A stretch of 64,000 nucleotides of DNA from assembly GCF_000251145.1 (NCBI RefSeq), contig NZ_AIDW01000024.1, positions 1-64,000 on the forward strand. Direction: 5' to 3'. The position numbers were made by a program, and so were the translations under genes. This document shows, in pieces, positions 1-8,746 of this stretch. The notes beneath the pieces were generated by a model. That model saw only the letters and a list, made by a program, of their open reading frames with translations. It made no database searches and had not been told where the DNA came from. This DNA is from Sphingomonas sp. PAMC 26621. GTDB taxonomy: Bacteria > Pseudomonadota > Alphaproteobacteria > Sphingomonadales > Sphingomonadaceae. How positions within the stretch are numbered: the stretch's first letter is position 1; the number at the start of each line of letters is the position of its first letter.

Positions 1-124
1 CCGGGGCAGCGGGCGCTGCGGGCGCTGCGGGCGCGGCGGCGGCGGCGTTTTCCGCGGCGCGCGCTTCGGTGACGGGGGCCGCCGCGACGGGGCTAGCGGG
101 CGGCGGTTGGCGCGTATCGGTCAT
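1..124 (-). CDS. N-terminus of probable HlyD/EmrA-type membrane fusion protein (partial)
   Basis: An ATG at 124-122 overlaps the TGA of the upstream MFS gene as ATGA, so the two genes are translationally coupled. About 41 codons are visible before the window edge. They begin MTDTRQPPPASPVAAAP and continue as an Ala/Pro-rich stretch, a low-complexity lead of the kind that precedes the transmembrane anchor in many EmrA/HlyD adaptors. No recognisable domain falls inside the window. The assignment rests on position: DHA2 pumps of the EmrB type are usually co-transcribed with their membrane fusion protein. The GC-rich direct repeats at the left edge are Ala-Ala-Pro codons and not an independent repeat element. 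Confidence 0.55.
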   Translation of the reverse strand, partial: MTDTRQPPPASPVAAAPVTEARAAENAAAAAPAAPAAPAAP

Positions 125-1782
125 GCAGGAGCCTTGGCAACCGTCGCGCGACGCTGACGCCATTCGCGACGGATCAATAGGATCGCGAGATAGGTGGTCG
201 TGAGCCCCGCGAGAATAGCGACGAGCCGGAAGGTGTCGTCATAGGCGAGCACGTTCGCCTCGCGCGTCGCGGTCTGCGCAAGCAGCGCGCCGCCTTCCGC
301 GCTGCGCAGCGTCGGGTCGCCGAGCACGCGGCCGACCGCGCTGCCGCCGGCGGCGATCCGCGCAGTGACGATCGGATCGGTCGGGTCGAGCGTCTGGACG
401 ATCGCCGCGCTGTGCGCCTTTTCCGAGATCGTCTGATAGGTGCCGAGCAGCGCCGCGCCCCCCAGCGAGCCGAGCGAATTGACCATCCCGAACAGCGCGA
501 GGAAGCTGATGATATGCCCCGCCCCCGCCTGCAACGCGCGCGTCATCCCGAACAGCAGCGATGGCCCGAGGAAATAGGTGCCCGCGAATGCGATCACCGC
601 CTGCGTCAGGTAAAGCTGCGGCGGGCGCGTCAGGCTGGTCGAGAGCGAGTCGACATAGGCGGCCACCGCGACCAGCCCGATCGCGAGCATGACCGGATGC
701 GCGAGCCGGTTGACGTCGAGCGTCACCGCGCTGGCGATCACGCCCGCGATCGAGGCGAGGAAGATGATCACGAACAGCGTGTGGAACTGGTCGTTGTTCT
801 GCCCGAGCACGGTCAGCAGCCCGACCGCGGCATAGGTCTGTTCGGACAGCACCAGCCGCGCCATCAGCGTGACGATCGTGAAACGCACGATGTCCGCGCT
901 GCCGAGCCAGCGGGTGTTGAGCAACGGGTTGGGCCGGCCATGTTCGAGCACCAGCGCGGTCGCGAGCAGCGGGATCGCGATGACGAGGCACCAGCCGATC
1001 CACGGGGCCTCGAACCACCAGACCAGCCGCCCCTGCCCCAGCACCGCCGAGAACAACGCGATCGACACCGCGAACAGCGTGAAGGTGACGAAGTCCATCG
1101 GCTCGAACGCGGGCTTGCGCTCGGTCGGCGGGAGCCGGAGCAGGCTGACCGCGACGAGCGACAGGACCGCCAGCCCGAATTCGAACAGGTACAGCGCGCG
1201 CCACTGCGACATCGCGAGCAGGTCGGGCGAGAACAGCCGCGCGAGCGGGGTCGCGCATTGCGGAATGCCGATCCCGACGACCAGCGCGCGGAGCCGCCAT
1301 TTGGTCGGCAGAGCCTGCATCATGTAATAGAGGCAGAGCGAGCTGAGCGCCGCCCCCGCCATCCCGCTCGCCGCGCGCACCGCCACCGCGGACCAGAAGC
1401 CGTGGACGAAGAGATGCGCAAAGGCGAAAAGAACGTACAAGCCCAGGAAGATGATCGTGAACGGCCGTAGCCCGTATTGCTGGCGGAATTTGATCAGCAG
1501 CAGGTTCATCGACGCGTTGGTCATCACATAGACCGTCGGCAACCACGCAATTTCGGTCGGATCGAACCCGAGCGCGCCCTGCAACGTCGTGGTGTTGACC
1601 GAAATCAGCGCGGTCCCCAGCCCGCCGGTCAACCCGACCAGCACCGCGATAATGCCGTACGCGAGACGCACCGGCGACGTGTGTTCCGGCGAGGCAGGAG
1701 ACCCGGGTAGCGCGGGGCGCTCGTGCGGCGCGAACGTCCATTGTTCCTCGGTCAGGAAACGGCGGATACGGCTGGCGAGCAT
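121..1782 (-). CDS. DHA2-family (EmrB-like) MFS multidrug efflux transporter
   Basis: This 553-residue polytopic inner-membrane protein has a roughly 50-residue cytosolic lead and then many hydrophobic segments, starting near residue 40 (YGIIAVLVGLTGGLGTALIS). The length suits a 14-helix DHA2 drug:proton antiporter. The motif around LGFDPTEIAWLPTVYVMTNA is typical of EmrB-like pumps, where the second helix follows an AWL..aY pattern. The ATG at 1782 has a strong GGAGGG ribosome site just upstream. The downstream gene starts inside its stop codon, which fits an EmrBA-type efflux pair exporting hydrophobic drugs through an outer-membrane channel. The substrate cannot be read from the sequence. 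Confidence 0.85.
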   Translation of the reverse strand: MLASRIRRFLTEEQWTFAPHERPALPGSPASPEHTSPVRLAYGIIAVLVGLTGGLGTALISVNTTTLQGALGFDPTEIAWLPTVYVMTNASMNLLLIKFRQQYGLRPFTIIFLGLYVLFAFAHLFVHGFWSAVAVRAASGMAGAALSSLCLYYMMQALPTKWRLRALVVGIGIPQCATPLARLFSPDLLAMSQWRALYLFEFGLAVLSLVAVSLLRLPPTERKPAFEPMDFVTFTLFAVSIALFSAVLGQGRLVWWFEAPWIGWCLVIAIPLLATALVLEHGRPNPLLNTRWLGSADIVRFTIVTLMARLVLSEQTYAAVGLLTVLGQNNDQFHTLFVIIFLASIAGVIASAVTLDVNRLAHPVMLAIGLVAVAAYVDSLSTSLTRPPQLYLTQAVIAFAGTYFLGPSLLFGMTRALQAGAGHIISFLALFGMVNSLGSLGGAALLGTYQTISEKAHSAAIVQTLDPTDPIVTARIAAGGSAVGRVLGDPTLRSAEGGALLAQTATREANVLAYDDTFRLVAILAGLTTTYLAILLIRREWRQRRATVAKAPA

Positions 1783-1871
1783 CGTCCCTCCTACGCACGA
1801 TCCGCGGACGGGATCAATCCATCAGGAGGCGGAGAAACCGTCACGATTTATTACAACCGTCGGACAAAGGA

Positions 1872-1885
1872 CTGATCTGGATCAG
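1872..1885. promoter_or_regulatory. FNR/FixK-like palindrome upstream of the kaiC-like gene
   Basis: CTGATCTGGATCAG is a perfect inverted repeat (CTGATC-TG-GATCAG). It differs from the FixK/FNR consensus TTGAT-N4-ATCAA only in the outermost base pair. It lies about 52 bp before the preferred kaiC start. An identical 14-mer stands at 53045-53058, upstream of a response regulator gene. The regulator is inferred, since no CRP/FNR-family gene is in the window. Confidence 0.5.
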
Positions 1886-1936
1886 TTCCCGTAGATTATG
1901 CTCCCGCTAGGGCAGATCATCGCAAGAGAGGTGCTC

Positions 1937-3415
1937 GTGTCCAATTGTCCAACCGGGGTGGCCGGGCTTGATGAAATCCTCGCGGGCGGCCTCGAAGCCG
2001 GGCGATTGTTCCTGCTCGAAGGCACGCCCGGCGCGGGAAAGACGACGATCGCGACTCAGTTCCTGACGCAGGGCGCGGAAGCCGGGGAGCCGGTGCTGTA
2101 CATCACGCTGTCCGAAACCGAGGAGGAGCTGCGCGCCGGGGCCAAGTCGCACGGCTGGACGTTTCCGCCGTCCTTCACCGTGTTCGAACTCGTCCCGCCC
2201 GAGGCGCTGCTCAACGACGACCAGCAGCAGAGCCTGCTCTATTCGTCCGACCTCGAACTCGGCGAGACGACGAAGCGAATCTTCGAGGCGTTCGAGCGGA
2301 TCAAGCCGACCCGCGTCGTGCTCGACAGCCTGTCGGAAATCCGGCTGCTCGCGCAGAGCTCGCTGCGCTATCGCCGCCAGATCCTCGCGCTCAAGCATTA
2401 TTTCGCGCGGCATGACGCGACCGTGCTGATGCTCGACGATCTGACCGCCGACGTGATGGACAAGACCGTCCACAGCGTCGCGCATGCGGTGATCCGGCTT
2501 GAGGAACTGTCGCCCACTTATGGCGCAGAGCGGCGCCGGATGCGCGTGCTGAAATATCGCGGGCGGCGGTATCGTGGCGGCTATCACGATTTCATCATCG
2601 ACACCGGCGGGGTGCGCGCGTTCCCGCGGCTCGTCTCCGCGGAACATCGCGGCCGGTTCACGCGCGAAACCGTCCCGATCGACAATGCGGAATTCAACGG
2701 GCTGATCGGCGGCGGGTTCGAACGCGGTGCGAGCACGCTGATCCTCGGGCCTGCCGGTACGGGCAAGTCGCTGCTGACGCTGAGCTTCGTTAAGGCGGCG
2801 ATCGATCGCGGCGAGTGTGCGGCGATGTTCGTGTTCGACGAGGAACTGGGCCTGTTGTTCGATCGCGCGCTCGGGCTCGGGATCGATCTCCAGGCGATGG
2901 TCGATACCGGGCATCTGGTGATCGAGCAGATCGACGCCGCCGAGCTGACCCCGGGCGAATTTTCGGAACGCGTGCGGATCGGCGTCGAGCGGCACAAGGC
3001 GCGTACCGTCGTGATCGACAGCCTTAATGGCTATCAGGCGGCGATGCCCGAGGAACAGGCGCTGATCCTGCACATGCACGAACTGCTGCAATATCTGAAC
3101 CGGCAGGGCGTGATGACCTTCCTGACGGTCGCGCAGCACGGGCTGGTCGGCGACATGAAATCCCCGGTCGACGTCACCTATCTCGCCGATACGGTCATAT
3201 TGCTCCGATATTTCGAGGCGTTCGGCCGGGTCCGACGGGCGATTTCGGTCGTTAAGAAGCGCATGGGTCATCACGAGGACACGATCCGCGAATTCACGAT
3301 CGGGAGTACCGGTATCACGCTGGGGCAACCGCTCACGAACTTCCAGGGTGTTCTTCGCGGTGTCCCGACGTTGATCGGCGACGACGCACGGTTGCTGGAC
3401 GTGACACAGGCTTGA
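1937..3415 (+). CDS. KaiC-like double RecA-domain ATPase
   Basis: The protein has two tandem RecA/KaiC domains. The first carries Walker A GTPGAGKTT (K35 from the GTG start) and the second GPAGTGKSLL (K277). The lead SNCPTGVAGLDEILAGGL is the classic KaiC N-terminus. Each half ends with the KaiC-type RxxxVxKxR strand (RRMRVLKYRGRRYRGG; RRAISVVKKRMG). I chose GTG 1937 because AAGAGAGG sits five bases upstream; ATG 1898 would add 13 residues with no clear ribosome site. No kaiA or kaiB is nearby, so this is a non-cyanobacterial KaiC. Such proteins are inferred to act as ATP-driven signalling switches. The kinase gene begins eight bases after the stop, so the pair almost certainly forms one operon. 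Output function is unknown. Confidence 0.88.
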   Translation: MSNCPTGVAGLDEILAGGLEAGRLFLLEGTPGAGKTTIATQFLTQGAEAGEPVLYITLSETEEELRAGAKSHGWTFPPSFTVFELVPPEALLNDDQQQSLLYSSDLELGETTKRIFEAFERIKPTRVVLDSLSEIRLLAQSSLRYRRQILALKHYFARHDATVLMLDDLTADVMDKTVHSVAHAVIRLEELSPTYGAERRRMRVLKYRGRRYRGGYHDFIIDTGGVRAFPRLVSAEHRGRFTRETVPIDNAEFNGLIGGGFERGASTLILGPAGTGKSLLTLSFVKAAIDRGECAAMFVFDEELGLLFDRALGLGIDLQAMVDTGHLVIEQIDAAELTPGEFSERVRIGVERHKARTVVIDSLNGYQAAMPEEQALILHMHELLQYLNRQGVMTFLTVAQHGLVGDMKSPVDVTYLADTVILLRYFEAFGRVRRAISVVKKRMGHHEDTIREFTIGSTGITLGQPLTNFQGVLRGVPTLIGDDARLLDVTQA

Positions 3416-3422
3416 CCGTTTC

Positions 3423-6299
3423 TTGAACCGCACCCTCGCCGAAGGCGCCATCATCCTAGCCCCACGCGGTCGCGACGCGGCGATCGCGCAAGCGATGCTG
3501 GTCGAGGGTCAGTTGCAGGCCGCGATCGCGGGGGACCTGCCCGCGCTGGTCGCGGCGTTGCGCGACGGGGTCGGCTTTGCGATCCTGACCGAGGAAGCGT
3601 TGCGCGGCGCGGACCTGCGCGCGCTGACCGACGTCCTGGCCCAGCAGGCGGAATGGTCCGACCTGCCGTTCATCGTGCTGACCGAGCGCGGCGGCGGGCT
3701 GGAGCGCAATCCCGGCGCGGTGCGGCTGCTCGAGACGCTCGGCAACGTCACCTTCCTCGAACGGCCGTTCCACCCGACCACGCTGCTCTCGCTCGCACGC
3801 GCCGCGCGTCGCGCGCGATTGCGGCAATATGAGGCGCGCAACCGGCTCGAGGACATCCACGCCGGGCAGGAACGGCTGAAGCTGGCGATCGCCGCCGGGG
3901 GGCTGGGCGCGTGGACGCTCGACATGACGACCGAGTCGCTCCACGTCGAGCCCGACACCAAGGCGCAACTCGGGCGGGCCGTCGGCGACACGCTCACCTA
4001 TCCCGAACTGCTCGCCGCGATCCATCCCGACGACCGCGAGGATATCGTCGCGGGCGCGCACCGTGCGATTGCCGAGCGGACCGATTACCGGGCCGAGGTC
4101 CGCTGCATCTGGCCCGACGGATCGACCCACTGGCTGCAGATCGACGGACGGGTCGAGCGCGACCCGCGGGGCAGCGCGGTGCGGGTCGTCGGCGTCTCGC
4201 ACGAGATCACCGCGCGGCGGGTGGTCGAGCTGCGCCAGCGCGCGTTGCTCGCGCTCAGCGACCGGCTGCGCGAGGCCCCCGACGTCGCGACGATGTCGTT
4301 CGAGGCGGCAGCGATCCTCGGCAGAACGCTGGGGGTCAGCCGCGCGGGGTACGGCGTGATCGATCCCGTCGCCGAGACCATCACGATCGAGCGCGACTGG
4401 AGCATGCCCGGTACCGTCACGCTGGCGGGCGTGCTGCGGTTTCGCGACTACGGGTCGTATATCGAGAACCTGAAGCGCGGCGAACTCGTCGCCTTCGACG
4501 ATGCGCGGACCGAACCGCGCACGCAGGGCAATGCGGCTGCGCTCGAACAGCTCGACGCGCGCGCGGTGGTCAACCTCCCGCTGATCGAGCGCGGGACGTT
4601 CTCGGCGTTGCTTTTCCTCAACCACAAGGCCGCGCGTACCTGGTCCGCCGACGATCTCGCGTTCGTCCGCGACGTCGCCGACCGGACGCAAGCCGCGATC
4701 GAGCGCCGCCGCGCCGAGACCGCGCTTGCCGCCCTCGCCGAGACGCTCGAACGCCAGGTCGCCGAACGCACCCGCGAGCGCGACCGGACCTGGCAGAATT
4801 CGCACGACATGTTCTCGATCCTGTCGAAAGACGGGACGCTCCTGTCGGTAAACCCCGCCTGGGCCACGGTGCTGGGCTGGAGCGCGGACGAGATCGTCGG
4901 ACGAAACCATCTCGCCTTCGCGCATCCCGACGATGTCGAGCGGAACGCGGCGGCGCGCGAACAGGCGCTGCAGGGCAATCTGCGGCAATATGAAAATCGC
5001 TATCGCCACAAGGACGGCAGCTATCGCTGGATCGCCTGGGTCGCGACGCTGGAGGGCGACCGGCTTTATGCCAGCGGTCGCCACATCACCGCCGAACGTG
5101 AAGCGCAGACCGAGTTGGAAAGCGCGCAGGACCAGTTGCGACAGGCGCAGAAGATGGAGGCGGTCGGCCAGCTGACCGGCGGGCTCGCGCACGATTTCAA
5201 CAATCTGCTGACGGCAATCTCGGGCAGCCTCGAACTGATCCAGGCGCGCATCAAGCAGGGCCGCACGGGCGAACTCGACCGCTACGTCAACATGGCGCAG
5301 CAAGGCGCGAAACGCGCGGCGGCATTGACGCACCGGTTGCTCGCCTTCTCGCGGCGCCAGACGCTCGATCCGCGGCCGACCAACGTCAACCGGCTGATCG
5401 CCAGCTTCGACGAGTTGCTGCGCCGCTCGGTCGGGCCGTCGATCGAGATCGAGATCGTCGGTGCGGTCGGCCTGTGGACCACGCAGGTCGACCCCAACCA
5501 GCTCGAGAATGCGGTGCTCAACCTGTGCATCAACGCACGCGACGCGATGCCCGGGGGTGGCCGGATCACGATCGAGACCGCGAACGCCTGGCTCGACGAT
5601 GCCGCCGCGCGCACCCGCGACATGACGCCGGGCCAGTACATCTCGCTGTGTGTCACCGACACCGGATCGGGCATGACTCCCGAGACGATCGCACGCGCCT
5701 TCGACCCGTTCTTCACCACCAAGCCGCTTGGCGAAGGCACCGGCCTCGGCCTGTCGATGATCTATGGCTTTGCCCGCCAGTCGGGCGGCCAGGTGCGGAT
5801 CTATTCCGAACTCGGCAGCGGGACGACGATGTGCCTGTACCTGCCGCGCTCGCACGACGCCGAGGACAAGGAGCCGGAACGCATCCCTGCCCCCGAGCCC
5901 GGCGTGGTCACCAGCGGCAAGACCGTCCTGGTGGTCGACGACGAACCCGCCGTGCGCGCTTTGGTGATCGATACGCTGACCGACCTTGGCCATGACGTGA
6001 TCGAGGCGGGCGATGGCCCGAGCGCCGTGGTCCTGCTCGAATCGGATCGGCATATCGACCTGCTGATCACCGATGTCGGGTTGCCGAAGGGCATGAACGG
6101 CCGCCAAGTGGCGGACGCCGCACGCGTGATGCGGCCTGACCTCAAGATCCTGTTCATCACGGGCTATGCCGAAAATGCAGCGGTGGGTAATGGTCTCCTT
6201 GCGCCGGGCATGCATATCCTGACAAAACCCTTTGCGATGGACGTGCTGACGAATAGAATTCAACAACTCACCGACGACAAAATACATAATTCGAAGTAA
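3423..6299 (+). CDS. Hybrid sensor histidine kinase with pseudo-receiver, PAS, GAF, PAS, kinase and receiver domains
   Basis: The 958-residue protein has no transmembrane segment, so it is probably a cytosolic sensor. Domain order: receiver-like fold (about 1-125), PAS_3 (about 150-275), GAF (about 285-435), a short coiled coil, PAS (about 460-580), HisKA with phospho-accepting H590 in GGLAHDFNN, HATPase (about 690-815; N box NLCINARDAMP, G box GEGTGLGLSM) and a C-terminal receiver with D884 in ITDVGLPKG. In the first receiver-like domain the phospho-Asp position reads LTEEAL and the conserved Lys reads ERPF, so it should not be phosphorylated. The start is TTG 3423, eight bases after the kaiC stop. 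The layout suggests that the kinase reads or reports the state of the KaiC partner (inference). Confidence 0.88.
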   Translation: MNRTLAEGAIILAPRGRDAAIAQAMLVEGQLQAAIAGDLPALVAALRDGVGFAILTEEALRGADLRALTDVLAQQAEWSDLPFIVLTERGGGLERNPGAVRLLETLGNVTFLERPFHPTTLLSLARAARRARLRQYEARNRLEDIHAGQERLKLAIAAGGLGAWTLDMTTESLHVEPDTKAQLGRAVGDTLTYPELLAAIHPDDREDIVAGAHRAIAERTDYRAEVRCIWPDGSTHWLQIDGRVERDPRGSAVRVVGVSHEITARRVVELRQRALLALSDRLREAPDVATMSFEAAAILGRTLGVSRAGYGVIDPVAETITIERDWSMPGTVTLAGVLRFRDYGSYIENLKRGELVAFDDARTEPRTQGNAAALEQLDARAVVNLPLIERGTFSALLFLNHKAARTWSADDLAFVRDVADRTQAAIERRRAETALAALAETLERQVAERTRERDRTWQNSHDMFSILSKDGTLLSVNPAWATVLGWSADEIVGRNHLAFAHPDDVERNAAAREQALQGNLRQYENRYRHKDGSYRWIAWVATLEGDRLYASGRHITAEREAQTELESAQDQLRQAQKMEAVGQLTGGLAHDFNNLLTAISGSLELIQARIKQGRTGELDRYVNMAQQGAKRAAALTHRLLAFSRRQTLDPRPTNVNRLIASFDELLRRSVGPSIEIEIVGAVGLWTTQVDPNQLENAVLNLCINARDAMPGGGRITIETANAWLDDAAARTRDMTPGQYISLCVTDTGSGMTPETIARAFDPFFTTKPLGEGTGLGLSMIYGFARQSGGQVRIYSELGSGTTMCLYLPRSHDAEDKEPERIPAPEPGVVTSGKTVLVVDDEPAVRALVIDTLTDLGHDVIEAGDGPSAVVLLESDRHIDLLITDVGLPKGMNGRQVADAARVMRPDLKILFITGYAENAAVGNGLLAPGMHILTKPFAMDVLTNRIQQLTDDKIHNSK

Positions 6300-6398
6300 G
6301 TCGAAGGATAGTCGCACCACTTCATTGCACCGTATGCCGGTAGTTTGTTAATCATGTAACCGCTTCCGATTTAGCCGGAGAGCGGACGTGAGGAACGA

Positions 6399-6692
6399 AT
6401 GGCACTTGCCATGATGACCTGTAGTGACTTTGCCGGGCACGTCGGGACGACCTTCACCATCGGTCTCCCCAAGACCGGAGTCGCGCCGCTGACGCTGGTC
6501 GAAGCATCGCGGCGGCGCGTCGTCGAGCGCGGCCGTGCGCCCTTCTCGCTCGTCTTCCGGAGCACATCAGCGGAAACCTGGCCAGAATCGACCTATCATC
6601 TCACCCATCCAGTGATGGGGCAGCTCGATATTATGCTGGTGCCGCTGCGGCGGGTGGAAAACGGCATGGACTATGTCGCGACGTTCGATTGA
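6399..6692 (+). CDS. DUF6916-family small protein
   Basis: This 97-residue soluble protein matches the DUF6916 pattern as I remember it: an N-terminal F..HVGTTFTI strand, a central APFSLVFRS, and a C-terminal TYHLTHPVMGQLDIMLVPL. The family is a small beta-rich protein of unknown function. The ATG follows GTGAGGAACGA, a fair ribosome site. It stands alone between the KaiC/kinase operon and the glycosyltransferase genes, 47 bp ahead of the next gene and on the same strand, so co-transcription with that gene is possible. I cannot assign a role. Confidence 0.72.
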   Translation: MALAMMTCSDFAGHVGTTFTIGLPKTGVAPLTLVEASRRRVVERGRAPFSLVFRSTSAETWPESTYHLTHPVMGQLDIMLVPLRRVENGMDYVATFD

Positions 6693-6738
6693 GCGCTGAC
6701 CGCAGGCAACGAAGCCGCCGGCGTGGCGTTTGAGCGAA

Positions 6739-7902
6739 ATGACCCGTCAACCGATCAGCTTCTTCATCCATCACCAGGGCCGCGGCCACGCCAATCGTGC
6801 GATGGCGATCATCCGCGAGCTTCCGGCCGAGCGCCCGGTGACCGTGCTGTGCGCGCGTCCCGAATTGTTCGACGGGTTCGACCGGCCGATTGATCTGGTC
6901 GCGCTGCCCAACATGATCGGCGCACCGGTCCCCGCCCCCGGCCTGTTCGCCCAGCCGACGCCGGAGGTGATGCATTGCGTGCCGCTCGGGGTCGAGAAGA
7001 CGCGCAGCACGATGCGCGCGATCATCGACCATCTCGACGACGTCGATCCGGCGCTGTTCGTGGTCGACGTCTCCGCCGAGATCGCGATGCTCGCGCGGAT
7101 CGCGAGCGTTCCCGCAATCAGCCTGCGCATGCACGGCGACCGCACCGATCCCGGCCATCTCGGCGCCTATCAGGCAAGCGTCGGGTTGCTCGCCCCGTTC
7201 GACCGGACGCTCGAGCAGGACGATACCCCGGACTGGGTGCAGGCGGCGACCTGCTACACCGGCGGGCTGTGCACCACGCTGGACGCAATTCCGACGCGCG
7301 AGGCGGCACGCGCCAAGCTCGGGCTCGATCCGACGCAGGAGATCATCGTCGTGCTGACCGGCGGCGGTGGTGCGGGAACGCCCTATGCGCCGCTGACGAT
7401 GGCGGCGCGCGCGGTGCCCGACGCGTTGTGGCTGGTGCTCGGCCCGACTCACCGCGAGGGGCATGAGACCGATTTCGGCAACCTGCGCGAACTCGGCTGG
7501 GTCTCGGGCGTAACCGATTATATCGCGGCGGCAGACGTCGTCATCGCGTCTGCGGGCGACAATACGGTGCATGAGATCGCGCGCGTCGGGCGCCCCTATG
7601 TCTGCGCGCCGGAATGGCGGTATTTCTCCGAACAGACACGCAAGGCCGAACGGCTCGATGCGCTCGGCGCGGCTGTAATGCTGCGCGAATGGCCGGGCGC
7701 GCTGGCGCCGTGGCGGTCGATCCTCGATGCGGCGAAGGCGCTCGATCCCGCGGCGCTCGCGGCCTTGTACGATGCGGATGCGGCACGGAACGCGGCGGCC
7801 TATCTCGAGGCGATGGCGGTCGACCTCTGGGCTGGATCGACCCGACCGGCAGCCACCAGCCCCGCCTCCGACGCGCCGCCGCTGATGGCCGTCGTCAGCT
7901 GA
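6739..7902 (+). CDS. MurG-like (GT28-type) glycosyltransferase
   Basis: The protein has a GT-B fold. The N-terminus ISFFIHHQGRGHANRAM has the glycine/histidine loop of GT28 and MurG-like enzymes. The C-terminal half carries VLTGGGGAGTPYA and VVIASAGDNTVHEIARVGRP, the nucleotide-sugar binding and acceptor-side helices. No membrane helix is evident. I chose ATG 6739 (MTRQPISFF); a TTG at 6730 adds three residues. The 3' end overlaps the convergent GT2 gene by 8 bp. It lies at the left edge of the glycosyltransferase island and probably builds a glycosylated small molecule or lipid. Substrate unknown. Confidence 0.78.
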   Translation: MTRQPISFFIHHQGRGHANRAMAIIRELPAERPVTVLCARPELFDGFDRPIDLVALPNMIGAPVPAPGLFAQPTPEVMHCVPLGVEKTRSTMRAIIDHLDDVDPALFVVDVSAEIAMLARIASVPAISLRMHGDRTDPGHLGAYQASVGLLAPFDRTLEQDDTPDWVQAATCYTGGLCTTLDAIPTREAARAKLGLDPTQEIIVVLTGGGGAGTPYAPLTMAARAVPDALWLVLGPTHREGHETDFGNLRELGWVSGVTDYIAAADVVIASAGDNTVHEIARVGRPYVCAPEWRYFSEQTRKAERLDALGAAVMLREWPGALAPWRSILDAAKALDPAALAALYDADAARNAAAYLEAMAVDLWAGSTRPAATSPASDAPPLMAVVS

Positions 7903-8746
7903 ACCGCGCCTCGCGGTCGAGCGTGGCGGCGATTTCGTCCTGCGTAGGGTGGCGCAGGATGGTCAGCGTGTCGGCGTCGATCGCGATCATGCCCCGTCCG
8001 GCGAACTGCCCGAGCCAATAGTCCATGCACCACCGCCCCCAGGTTGCACGGAACAGCCGCGCGTTGCGCAGGATCGCGTCGAAATGCTGCAGCGGGGGAA
8101 TGTGGATCGTGTGATGCTGGTGATAGGCGCGCGCGCCGCCGACCCACGCCATCGTCACTCCGGCGCGCTCGAGCCGCGCGGCGAAGTCGGTCTCCTCGCC
8201 GCCATAGCCGATATAGCGTTCGTCCATCCCGCCCGCACGCCGCCAGTCCGCCGCCGCCAGCGCAAAGGAAAGACCCCAGAGTTCGCCGTAGCTTGGGGTC
8301 GGGCGGATCTCGTCCTCGGCCAGCGGCGGCTTGGCCGGATGGCGCATGCCCGCCGCATCGAGCGCGGCGACGTCGACCGGGTCGACCGGTCCCGGCGGCA
8401 GGTACAGCACGTCCCCCAGCCGCACCCCTGCCGCGTCGGCGGTCGCGGCATAGCGCTCGACCAGCGTCGGGGCGGGAATGCAGTCGACGTCGAGCAGGAT
8501 CAGTTGCTCCCCACCAGCCGCCTCGGCGGCGCGGTTGCGCGCGGCGGCGAGCGGCATCGGGTCGCCCGGCACCAGCACCGACCGCACCGGGAAGGCGGTC
8601 TCCGGCACCGGAGACGGCGAGTCCTGCATCCACGCGACGACGAGTTCGTCGGGCAGCCGGGTCTGTCGGCCCAGCCCGGCGATCAGGTTGGCGAGATGCG
8701 CCGATCGCCCCCGGACGATCGTCAGGACGCTGACGCTGGCACTCAC
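7895..8746 (-). CDS. Family 2 (GT-A) glycosyltransferase
   Basis: The roughly 283-residue protein opens with SASVSVLTIVRGR, the first strand of a GT-A fold. It carries the metal-binding motif LLDVDCIP and a late galactosyltransferase-like block (DERYIGYGGEETDFAARL), matching the GT2/GT27_C architecture. The start is GTG 8746, which overlaps the TGA of the upstream sucrose-phosphate gene as GTGA; longer in-frame starts would run into that gene. The coupling implies a shared pathway with the sucrose-phosphate synthase fusion. Soluble; the acceptor is unknown. Confidence 0.78.
   Translation of the reverse strand: MSASVSVLTIVRGRSAHLANLIAGLGRQTRLPDELVVAWMQDSPSPVPETAFPVRSVLVPGDPMPLAAARNRAAEAAGGEQLILLDVDCIPAPTLVERYAATADAAGVRLGDVLYLPPGPVDPVDVAALDAAGMRHPAKPPLAEDEIRPTPSYGELWGLSFALAAADWRRAGGMDERYIGYGGEETDFAARLERAGVTMAWVGGARAYHQHHTIHIPPLQHFDAILRNARLFRATWGRWCMDYWLGQFAGRGMIAIDADTLTILRHPTQDEIAATLDREARFS

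Noticed and set aside
1..60. GCGCTGCGG-type tandem repeats at the left edge
   Set aside because: They encode the Ala-Ala-Pro stretch of the partial minus-strand gene and so are coding low complexity.
412..1470. Long plus-strand open frame opposite the MFS pump
   Set aside because: Arg/Asp/Glu/His-rich translation with no domain; it mirrors the minus-strand pump gene, which has clear membrane segments. Similar shadows occur opposite 3456-6320, 16206-17486, 45123-47165 and 60890-62938.
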